Assembly (NCBI GenBank): GCA_003694225.1
Contig: RFKT01000095.1
Span: 1 to 9,719, forward strand
Direction of reading: 5' to 3'
Source: Candidatus Dadabacteria bacterium
Lineage (GTDB): Bacteria > Bdellovibrionota_C > UBA2361 > J135
DNA length: 9,719 nt
In this document: one piece after another, positions 1 through 5,550 of the stretch
How positions within the stretch are numbered: position 1 is the first letter of the stretch
How the letters are laid out: every line of letters starts with the position of its first letter
Notes under the pieces: model-generated
Seen by the model: only the letters and a program-made list of their open reading frames with translations
What the model was told of the DNA's origin: nothing
The model's database searches: none
Position numbers and translations under genes: made by a program

Positions 1-81
1 TATCAAATAGTTAGAGCCACGCCCGGCATTTTCTTGCAATTTAAGCGGGACAGCCCCCCAAAAATGCAGAATCTACCTTAG
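1..81 (+). other. Possible 3' tail of an upstream reading frame
   Basis: Frame 1 is open from the window edge to a TAG at 79-81 and could encode the last 26 residues of an upstream protein ending in ...PPKMQNLP. The peptide matches no family I recognize and the stretch is too short to judge coding character, so it may be plain intergenic sequence. The other two forward frames are closed by stops within the first 15 bases. If coding, it would sit about 20 bases upstream of sctJ and so belong to the same operon. Confidence 0.2.
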
Positions 82-102
82 AAGATAAATTTGGGGTCAA
101 AA

Positions 103-924
103 ATGTACGGGAACACTTCTATCAGTTGTAAAAATGTAGGAGGGTGGGTTAATCGCTTTCTCTTTTGGGCCATTATCTTTTGCGCCCTTATATCCGCTGC
201 GGGGTGTAAAGAGAGCATACTTCACAACCTCTCTGAGTCAGAGGCAAATAGGCTTATGACTGAGCTTTACAATGGCGGCATTAAGGCAGACAAGGCTTTA
301 GAGCCTGACGGCAAGTGGAGCATAAAGGTGGAGTCTTCGGATGTCCTTAAGGCCATAGATTTTATCGATAAAAGAAGGCTTGTAAGGAGTGGCGACAGTA
401 GCTTGCCTAAAAAAAGCTCAGTTATCTCAAGCAGGCAGGATCAGAGGTTTCGTTTTGAACGTGCTTTAAGCGGCGAGATCGAAAAGACCCTAGACAGCAT
501 AGATGGGGTATTTGAGTCGAGGGTGCACCTCAATTTACCCCCTGTCGATCCGATATTCGGCAGAAGGCTTGGACAAGAGCACGGTTCTGCAAGTGTGCTT
601 CTCATCGTAGCGAGCGGTTTTGGTGTTGATGAGAGAAAAATAAAAGAACTGGTAGCAGGGGCAGCAGGGATTGATGTCTCAAAGGTATTGGTGCTTATAA
701 CTTCAAGCGGCGGAAACACCGTAGAAACAGCGCCAGTAGTAGCTACGGTGGTTCCTAAACAGAGAGACACTGGTTTCGCTGAGATCCTTAACTCCGCTTA
801 TTTTCAAATCCCAGCTTCAATATTGATATTGGCTTGCGGGGCTTTTGTGGTGGTCAAGCGAAAGAAAAAGGACAAGTTGGTAGAAAGGCTCGATGTGCAA
901 TTTGAATCTCTTGGAGAGGCTTAG
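103..924 (+). CDS. sctJ: Type III secretion inner-membrane ring lipoprotein SctJ (YscJ/PrgK/FliF family)
   Basis: SctJ forms the periplasm-facing inner-membrane ring of the injectisome. From the ATG at 103 the product is 273 aa. A hydrophobic N-terminal segment ends in a lipobox-like SAAGC, with predicted lipid-anchored Cys at residue 35. Ring-building motif 1 (about 40-93) carries LSESEANRLMTELYNGGIKA and the WSIKV strand. Ring-building motif 2 (about 113-201) carries the family hallmark IDGVFESRVHLNLP, followed by KIKELVAGAAGIDVSKV. A C-terminal transmembrane helix (about 234-251) is followed by a KRKKK cytoplasmic anchor, as in many SctJ proteins. A lipoprotein of this length, rather than the far larger FliF, indicates an injectisome-type system. 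The start is uncertain: an in-frame TTG at 91 would add four residues, and neither start has a strong Shine-Dalgarno. The next gene begins 3 bases after the stop, so translation is probably coupled. Confidence 0.9.
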   Translation: MYGNTSISCKNVGGWVNRFLFWAIIFCALISAAGCKESILHNLSESEANRLMTELYNGGIKADKALEPDGKWSIKVESSDVLKAIDFIDKRRLVRSGDSSLPKKSSVISSRQDQRFRFERALSGEIEKTLDSIDGVFESRVHLNLPPVDPIFGRRLGQEHGSASVLLIVASGFGVDERKIKELVAGAAGIDVSKVLVLITSSGGNTVETAPVVATVVPKQRDTGFAEILNSAYFQIPASILILACGAFVVVKRKKKDKLVERLDVQFESLGEA

Positions 925-927
925 GAA

Positions 928-1611
928 ATGAATCTTGAAGCAACATATAACCAATGCCAATGGCAGGAAACACTTGCAAGGCTTGCGGTTGTATGCGGCT
1001 GGGATTGGGTAGATAGCCTAGAAGAGGAGCATATTTCAAAAGCTTATCTTGCCTATAGGGAACTTGCCAAAGATCTTCCAAAACCGTGGGCAGAGGAGGC
1101 GTTATTAAGGGGAGGAGATGTCCCTACTATTTTAAGTGGCGGTTTTTATATAAGGCGTTACAGAGATCTTGTAGGTCTTAAGGTAAAACTTGCGGTTTTG
1201 CTAATGTATGGGGGCAAAGTAAGCGACACCTTTACTATCCCACTTTCTGATGACGCACCATCGAGCGGACAATATTTAACCGTTGTTTCTAATACTGCCG
1301 CACGGAGACATTTTACCTGTTCTATTTCACAAAGTTTTCACTCTTTTACTGTAACGGAGGAGATAAAAATGGAAAAAATGGATCAGAGTGAGGCATACCC
1401 CGTCGCGATAACCTTGGGAGAGGTTGAGCTTACCGTTGAGGACTTTATGCGTCTTCAAAGCGGCATCACACTTACATTTAATAGGCCATCGGTTTTTAGG
1501 GGATTTATGAGCGTCTTTGGCACCTACATAGGCGAAGCAGAGATTACTGTGGGTGAAAAAGAGCTCGAGGTTAAGGTTAAAGATGTAGAGAGCTTTTTAG
1601 AATCTGTTTAA
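928..1611 (+). CDS. sctQ: SctQ-like cytoplasmic C-ring protein with C-terminal SpoA domain
   Basis: The C-terminal part (about residues 155-225) reads as a SpoA (FliN/SctQ surface presentation) domain: YPVAITLGEVELTVEDFMRL, then a strand with FGTYIGEAEITVG and a closing VKVKDV. SctQ builds the cytoplasmic sorting platform that receives substrates for SctN and SctV. At 227 aa it is shorter than usual SctQ proteins (around 300 aa). I cannot recognize a first SpoA domain in residues 1-147, which include a helical stretch (30-60, LEEEHISKAYLAYRELAKDL) and a Cys-containing N-terminus. That part could be a divergent SctQ N-domain or an unrelated fused module. Position between sctJ and sctV supports a T3SS role. 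A strong Shine-Dalgarno and ATG lie in frame at codon 148 (separate entry). The start at 928 follows the sctJ stop closely, with a modest purine-rich upstream sequence. Confidence 0.7.
   Translation: MNLEATYNQCQWQETLARLAVVCGWDWVDSLEEEHISKAYLAYRELAKDLPKPWAEEALLRGGDVPTILSGGFYIRRYRDLVGLKVKLAVLLMYGGKVSDTFTIPLSDDAPSSGQYLTVVSNTAARRHFTCSISQSFHSFTVTEEIKMEKMDQSEAYPVAITLGEVELTVEDFMRLQSGITLTFNRPSVFRGFMSVFGTYIGEAEITVGEKELEVKVKDVESFLESV
1356..1362 (+). promoter_or_regulatory. Internal Shine-Dalgarno inside sctQ
   Basis: GGAGGAG lies 6 bases before the in-frame ATG at 1369, inside the coding sequence of the sctQ-like gene (codons 143-145, Thr-Glu-Glu). Its strength and placement just ahead of the SpoA domain support deliberate internal initiation rather than chance. 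Confidence 0.55.
1369..1611 (+). CDS. Possible SctQ-C, in-frame internal translation product (80 aa)
   Basis: An ATG at 1369 is codon 148 of the sctQ-like gene and is preceded by GGAGGAG at 1356-1362 with a 6-base spacer. This is at least as good as the site of the full-length protein. The product would be 80 aa and contain just the SpoA domain. Several injectisome sctQ genes (Yersinia yscQ, Salmonella spaO) are known to make a short C-terminal product from an internal start. That product assembles with the full-length protein in the sorting platform. The same dual use is inferred here from the site and its position at the domain edge. A second in-frame ATG at 1378 is a weaker alternative. 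Confidence 0.55.
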   Translation: MEKMDQSEAYPVAITLGEVELTVEDFMRLQSGITLTFNRPSVFRGFMSVFGTYIGEAEITVGEKELEVKVKDVESFLESV

Positions 1612-1617
1612 TTTTGA

Positions 1618-1664
1618 TCCGGCTGTAAGCGGCTTTTTTTGAAGGCTGTTATGCCGGGCTTTTT
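1618..1664 (+). terminator. Possible attenuator or terminator between sctQ and the next gene
   Basis: The 64-base gap after sctQ is the longest in the T3SS unit. It contains a small imperfect hairpin, CCG(G)CT-GTA-AGCGG, at 1619-1632 followed by a run of seven T at 1634-1640. A second T run (five T) at 1660-1664 follows GCCGGG (1653-1658), which could instead pair with TCCGGC at 1618-1623. The two pairings use the same left arm and exclude each other. This would fit partial termination that lowers expression of downstream genes relative to sctJ/sctQ. The stems are short, so the call is weak. Confidence 0.3.
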
Positions 1665-1675
1665 AGGAGGGCAAA

Positions 1676-1966
1676 ATGAACGCGATAAGAAATATAGGCG
1701 CTTTTCTCAGCTCTGGCGCCGGTTTGCTTAGGTTTATCCCTGAGCCAAAAAATAGGCTAGGGAGGGGGTTTTTGAACACTATGAGATCCTTAGGGGGATT
1801 GGGAAGCAGCACTATCACTCTCGATATAGACCCTCAATATAGGGAACTCATAGAGACTCAAATTAAGGTACAGCAGCAGATGCAAAATGTGACTATGGAG
1901 TCTAACTTGGAAAAGACCCGTCACGAATCAAAGATGGCTGCGTTGAGAAATCTTCGGGCAGCTTGA
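1676..1966 (+). CDS. Small helical protein inside the T3SS operon, unknown
   Basis: This 96-aa product has a clear Shine-Dalgarno (AGGAGG at 1665-1670, 5-base spacer). The first half is Gly/Ser-rich and weakly hydrophobic (GAFLSSGAGLLRFIPEP, then a GGLGSS linker at 40-45). The second half (about 53-94) is a predicted amphipathic helix rich in Gln, Glu, Lys and Met (YRELIETQIKVQQQMQ ... SNLEKTRHESKMAALRNLR). There is no Cys, signal peptide or clear membrane span. Length and a long C-terminal helix with a V/S-N-x-x-K pattern recall inner-rod (SctI) or needle-type subunits. This is resemblance of shape only, and I recognize no family. It lies 16 bases before sctV, so it is surely expressed with the apparatus. 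Confidence 0.65.
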   Translation: MNAIRNIGAFLSSGAGLLRFIPEPKNRLGRGFLNTMRSLGGLGSSTITLDIDPQYRELIETQIKVQQQMQNVTMESNLEKTRHESKMAALRNLRAA

Positions 1967-1982
1967 AGTTAGGAGGAGAGGG

Positions 1983-3842
1983 ATGGGAAGCGGCAGAATA
2001 GCGCTCCGCGAGTTTATGGTTCCACTGGCTATAGTTGGGATCATTGTTACTATGCTTGTGCCTCTGCCGCAGCCCGTCCTTAATTTTCTCCTTGTGGGAA
2101 ATTTTATAATGGCTGTGCTGCTCCTTATGAGCAGCCTATATATTTCAGATCCGCTGAAACTCTCTGTTTTGCCCTCTTTGCTGCTGTTAACTACCCTCTT
2201 TAGGCTTTCGCTCAACATCTCCACAACAAGGCTTATCCTCAGTGCTGGAAACGCAGGCGAGGTTGTGCAGGCATTCGGTCAGTTAGTGATCAGGGGAGAT
2301 CTGATAGTTGGAGCTGTCGTTTTCCTTATTATAACCCTTGTCCAGTTTATAGTAATTGCGAAAGGCTCAGAAAGGGTTGCTGAGGTGTCAGCCCGTTTTA
2401 CACTTGATGCTCTGCCGGGAAAACAAATGTCAATAGATGCGGATGTAAGGGCAGGGCTGTTGGATATTCAGACGGCGAAGGAAAAAAGAGACGCCCTTCA
2501 GGCTGAATCTCGCTTTTACGGATCTCTGGACGGAGCTATGAAATTTGTAAAGGGAGACTCTATAGCGGGGCTAGTCATAACTGCGATTAACGTTGTAGGC
2601 GGATTGTCAATGGGGCTTCTGGTTGATGGTCTTGATCTGTCCACAGCCCTAAGAAAGTATACACTGCTCACAGTAGGAGACGGCCTTCTCTCTCAGATAC
2701 CAGCTCTCTTAAACGCCACTGCGGCGGGCATAATTGTAACCAGAGTAAATGTAAAGGAGGGAAGTTCTCTTGCGGCAGACCTTTTCACTCAGCTTACAAG
2801 CCAGCATAAGGTGCAGCTTATAACAGCCCTGATAGCGTTGTCTCTTGCACTTGTGCCGGGGCTTCCGTTTTTGCCGTTTATGGCGCTTTCGGCCGTAATC
2901 GGCTCAATGCTCTTTGTAAAGGAGGATAAAGGAGCGGCGCCTGAGGAAGGAATAAAGTTTAAGCCAAGCTCTATACCTGTGCTTCAGGCTGATATAGGAA
3001 AAAAAATAGTCGATGCCTTGAAAGAGTCTCACAATGTAAGAGCAATCTTTGAGGGGTTTAAACAGGAGATCTATTCAGAGACAGGGCTTGCAATCCAAGT
3101 TCCTGTGCTTGAAGCGTCAGATAGAGAGGGGCTTCTCTATGCAATTAAGTTAAGGGGGATCGATGTGTATGTACGGGAAGGGGAGGGAAGCTTAGAGGAG
3201 TTTCTAGAGGATCTCAAAAGGGTGGTGTTGGAGAATATAACAGAGTTTATCGATGATATAATGACAAGAAGACTTTTAGATTACTTTGATGCCGAAGCGC
3301 CTGAGCTTGTTTCCTCTGTTATTCCGGGGGTAATCACACTGACCCAATTGACAGGGATCTTAAGGCTATTGGCTGAAGAGGGGATAAGCATACGGCACTT
3401 TAATACAATTATGCAGGCAGTTGCTGAAAAAGGCCCCAAGGCGGGTAGTGAAAGAGAGCTTTTAGAGGATGTAAGAATTGCCCTTAGAAGGGTAATAAGC
3501 GCGAAGTATGCTGATAATACCGGCACAATTCGGGGATTAGTGCTGGATCCTGTTGTGGATCTATTTTTTGCGGGAGTTGAAAGGGAAGACAGAGAGCTTG
3601 ACCCTGAGATAGTAGTAAAGATATGCAGCGAGATTACCTCTCATAAAGGTTATAGCGGTTTAGTTGTGCTTACTTCGAGGGCATCAAGAAGGATATTTAA
3701 GGAGTGCATGGCTGCACGCGGAGTTAAAATCGGCGTTATATCCCACGAAGAGATAGCCGGAGCTAGGTTTGAAGAGGTAGGCACTGTTGGCGCTTTGGAG
3801 GATGAAGAGAAGGAAAAGATAGTTGAACTTTTAGCGGCATAG
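1983..3842 (+). CDS. sctV: Type III secretion export gate protein SctV (LcrD/InvA/FlhA family), shortened cytoplasmic domain
   Basis: SctV is the inner-membrane, nonamer-forming export gate that couples proton motive force to substrate and chaperone handling. The 619-aa product has an N-terminal membrane half (1-314, about eight hydrophobic segments). Family blocks include LTTLFRLSLNISTTRLIL (69-86), RFTLDALPGKQMSIDADVRAG (start 138), SLDGAMKFVKGDSIAG (181-196) and DGLLSQIPALLNATAAGI (233-250). The cytoplasmic half starts near 327. Relatives are about 675-710 aa. The deficit falls in one place: after GIDVYV (392-397) the chain goes to FLEDLKRVVLENI, without the DPxxGxxAxWI block (subdomain 2). 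The ring-forming C-terminal parts are kept: PELVSSVIPG (440-449), LRLLAEEGISIRHF, VRIALRRVIS and VISHEEI. AGGAGGAG precedes the ATG. Injectisome rather than flagellar assignment rests on the SctJ lipoprotein beside it. Confidence 0.93.
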   Translation: MGSGRIALREFMVPLAIVGIIVTMLVPLPQPVLNFLLVGNFIMAVLLLMSSLYISDPLKLSVLPSLLLLTTLFRLSLNISTTRLILSAGNAGEVVQAFGQLVIRGDLIVGAVVFLIITLVQFIVIAKGSERVAEVSARFTLDALPGKQMSIDADVRAGLLDIQTAKEKRDALQAESRFYGSLDGAMKFVKGDSIAGLVITAINVVGGLSMGLLVDGLDLSTALRKYTLLTVGDGLLSQIPALLNATAAGIIVTRVNVKEGSSLAADLFTQLTSQHKVQLITALIALSLALVPGLPFLPFMALSAVIGSMLFVKEDKGAAPEEGIKFKPSSIPVLQADIGKKIVDALKESHNVRAIFEGFKQEIYSETGLAIQVPVLEASDREGLLYAIKLRGIDVYVREGEGSLEEFLEDLKRVVLENITEFIDDIMTRRLLDYFDAEAPELVSSVIPGVITLTQLTGILRLLAEEGISIRHFNTIMQAVAEKGPKAGSERELLEDVRIALRRVISAKYADNTGTIRGLVLDPVVDLFFAGVEREDRELDPEIVVKICSEITSHKGYSGLVVLTSRASRRIFKECMAARGVKIGVISHEEIAGARFEEVGTVGALEDEEKEKIVELLAA

Positions 3843-3854
3843 GAGGAAGCAGTT

Positions 3855-4415
3855 ATGAGATGTAGAGGCATAGTTGGATCGGTAGTGTTAGCCCTAACGG
3901 CTGTCGGTTGTTCACTTCAAGAAAGCCCTCATGTGGGCGAGATTAGCAAGGCGATGAAGCTGGTTGACAGGGGAGTTGCTTATCTGAGGACTGGCGAGTT
4001 AAACCGCGCTGAAGCCGCTTTTTCTGTGGCATACGAGGTTGGAAAGGTTAGCGCGGCTTTAGATGGGCTTGGAAGTGTCGCTTATTTAAGGGGGGAGAAC
4101 AGAAAAGCTGAGAGGCTTTTTTGGAGGGCTTACAATGAGGACCCTGAGTATCACCGAAGCTTGGGAAATTTAGCCCTTCTCTATGAAAAAGAAGGAAACT
4201 ATTCGGAAGCTTTGACGATGTATAGGAGAGCAATAAAGGAAAATCCTGATGATTACAGGATTAGGGCTAATTATGCCTCCTTTTTGGCTCAGCACGTTGA
4301 AAAGGGGAGGATGCCATACGAGGCTGAATTTGAGCTTATGAAGGCGGAAAGCTTGGCAGATCACCCGATTATAAGGCATAATAAAAAGGTGCTTGCCGAG
4401 GGGAGGTATCGTTAG
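3855..4415 (+). CDS. TPR-repeat lipoprotein, candidate pilotin or scaffold of the T3SS
   Basis: The 186-aa product starts with a short lipoprotein signal (MRCRGIVGSVVLALTAVGC, predicted lipid-anchored Cys19). About three tetratricopeptide repeats follow, near 33-64, 67-98 and 101-133, with clear signatures such as ALDGLGSVAYLRGENRKAERLFWRAY and LGNLALLYEKEGNYSEALTMYRRAI. A degenerate fourth repeat may run to about 165. TPR lipoproteins of this size (PilF/PilW type) guide secretins to the outer membrane in type IV pili, so a pilotin-like job for a T3SS secretin is a reasonable inference. No secretin is visible here to test it. The Shine-Dalgarno AGGAGG (3841-3846) overlaps the sctV stop codon, so the two are co-translated. 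Outer-membrane sorting is likely, since Ser rather than Asp follows the Cys. Confidence 0.8.
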   Translation: MRCRGIVGSVVLALTAVGCSLQESPHVGEISKAMKLVDRGVAYLRTGELNRAEAAFSVAYEVGKVSAALDGLGSVAYLRGENRKAERLFWRAYNEDPEYHRSLGNLALLYEKEGNYSEALTMYRRAIKENPDDYRIRANYASFLAQHVEKGRMPYEAEFELMKAESLADHPIIRHNKKVLAEGRYR

Positions 4416-4458
4416 CTGGGGTTAAGTGATTATAGATACCGTAAGAGGGTGTATAAAA

Positions 4459-4782
4459 ATGGAAAAAACAAAAGAAAAAGTAGAGATAGAGGAAGGACAG
4501 GGCGCTAAGGTGGGGGAAGAGATCTTTGTAAAGGACTCCCCTGATAACGAAGCTCAGGAAAGGGTAGCCTTTTGGAAGGAGGAGATTAACTCTATCCTCG
4601 GCCAAGAGTTTGCAACTATGCAGGAAGCTATAGATCTCATAGCTTCTAAGGTTGTAAGTCGCCTTGGATTTGAAGGAGAGGAGGCTGATAAAACAGCGCA
4701 GTTTATCAGGGATGTGCTTTCAGGGGATGAAGAGGCGCAGAACCAACTCCGGGCTGTGCTTTATATACGGGAATCCGCTTAG
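4459..4782 (+). CDS. Small acidic protein of the T3SS operon, unknown
   Basis: From the ATG at 4459 this is 107 aa. A GAGGG sequence about 9 bases upstream supports that start, while an in-frame GTG at 4426 would add 11 residues. The protein is Glu-rich and soluble, with no signal peptide, membrane span or cysteine. The first 30 residues look disordered (Lys/Glu-rich, then KDSPDNEAQERV). Residues 36-105 look all-helical (FWKEEINSILGQEF, MQEAIDLIASKVVSRLGF, TAQFIRDVLSG). Small acidic helical proteins in T3SS operons are often chaperones or sorting-platform accessories, but no family motif is visible and the function is unassigned. It begins 43 bases after the TPR lipoprotein and ends 17 bases before the receiver gene. 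Confidence 0.65.
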   Translation: MEKTKEKVEIEEGQGAKVGEEIFVKDSPDNEAQERVAFWKEEINSILGQEFATMQEAIDLIASKVVSRLGFEGEEADKTAQFIRDVLSGDEEAQNQLRAVLYIRESA

Positions 4783-4799
4783 ATAAACGGCGGTTCTCT

Positions 4800-5495
4800 A
4801 TGGGAACACGGCGCTTTACCGCACTTATTGTTGATAGTGACAGGGATAGCGTTGATATTATCGGCATGGTGCTAAATGGTATGGGGCACCGCTTCCGGTG
4901 TGTAAAATCAGTTCAAGATGCTAAAAGCGCTGTGGAAAACGGAGAAGTTGACCTTGCTATCATTGATCTGGCTTTGGCAGGACGTGAGGGGGTTGAGTTC
5001 TGCAAATGGATAAAGCAGGAAAAGGCCTTGGAGTTCCTTCCAATTTTGGTTTTGACCACTCTTGAGGAGGACAAACACCTTGTTGAAAGGATCAGAGATA
5101 GGCTTGAAGCGCTTGAAAATGGCGCTGATGAGTATCTTACAAAGCCGTTTTTGATGCATGATCTCAAAGGGAGGCTCTCTGTCCTTTTAAGGATAAGGGG
5201 GCTTTATTTGGATCTTATGGATGCCCAGTCAAGGATTATAAAGGCGGAAAAAGCGCAGGTGGCTGAGCAGCTAGGAGGCGCTGCATGCCATAAGATAGGC
5301 CAGCCACTTACTTCTATGAAGCTTAACCTTCACCTTATTGCAACCCTTGACCCTTCCGATTCGAAATACAAAGAAGCTCTTGAGGCGCTAAGGAGGGATA
5401 TTAACGCAATAGCTTCAATCGTTGAAAAGATGAAAAGCGCAGACCCTGAAAGACAGGAGCCTTATCCGGGCGGAAAAAAGATCTTAGATTTTTAG
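4800..5495 (+). CDS. Receiver domain fused to a histidine-kinase DHp-like segment, no ATPase domain
   Basis: The 231-aa product opens with a CheY-type receiver domain (about 6-128). Acidic residues D12 and D14 (LIVDSD), phosphoacceptor D56 (LAIIDLALAG), T86/T87 (LVLTT) and K115 followed by P116 (YLTKPF) are all in place. A helical linker (129-158) leads to a HisKA-like DHp helix with CHKIGQPLTSMKLNL. H164 and the QPL motif match the phosphoacceptor box (H-E-x-x-Q-P-L) of many sensor kinases. A second helix follows (193-213, ALEALRRDINAIASIVEKM). There is no HATPase_c domain: the protein stops at 231 and only about 55 bases lie before the converging gene. It cannot autophosphorylate and would be a phosphotransfer or scaffold protein, perhaps controlling the T3SS (inference). 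The Shine-Dalgarno is poor, so translation may depend on the gene 17 bases upstream. Confidence 0.85.
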   Translation: MGTRRFTALIVDSDRDSVDIIGMVLNGMGHRFRCVKSVQDAKSAVENGEVDLAIIDLALAGREGVEFCKWIKQEKALEFLPILVLTTLEEDKHLVERIRDRLEALENGADEYLTKPFLMHDLKGRLSVLLRIRGLYLDLMDAQSRIIKAEKAQVAEQLGGAACHKIGQPLTSMKLNLHLIATLDPSDSKYKEALEALRRDINAIASIVEKMKSADPERQEPYPGGKKILDF

Positions 5496-5520
5496 AAAAA
5501 ATGGGAGAGATTGCTCTCCC
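5494..5520 (-). terminator. Rho-independent terminator of the coiled-coil gene
   Basis: A perfect 7-bp inverted repeat, GGGAGAG (5503-5509) and CTCTCCC (5514-5520), has a 4-base loop. Read on the - strand it is followed by ATTTTTTCT, giving a standard stem and U-run 31 bases beyond the stop of the 5551-6342 gene. On the + strand the stem follows the receiver gene directly but no T run comes after it, so termination of the T3SS unit there would be less efficient. Confidence 0.75.
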
Positions 5521-5550
5521 CCACCTCTCCAGAGATTGCGGTGTGAATAC

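Noticed and set aside
1983..3842. Flagellar FlhA instead of injectisome SctV
   Set aside because: The same fold, but the linked SctJ is a short lipoprotein rather than FliF, and no flagellar gene (fliF, flhB, flhF) is beside it.
5496..5550. Frameshifted ATPase domain of a sensor kinase after the REC-DHp gene
   Set aside because: Only 55 bases separate it from the converging gene and no N-box or G-box codons are visible in any frame.
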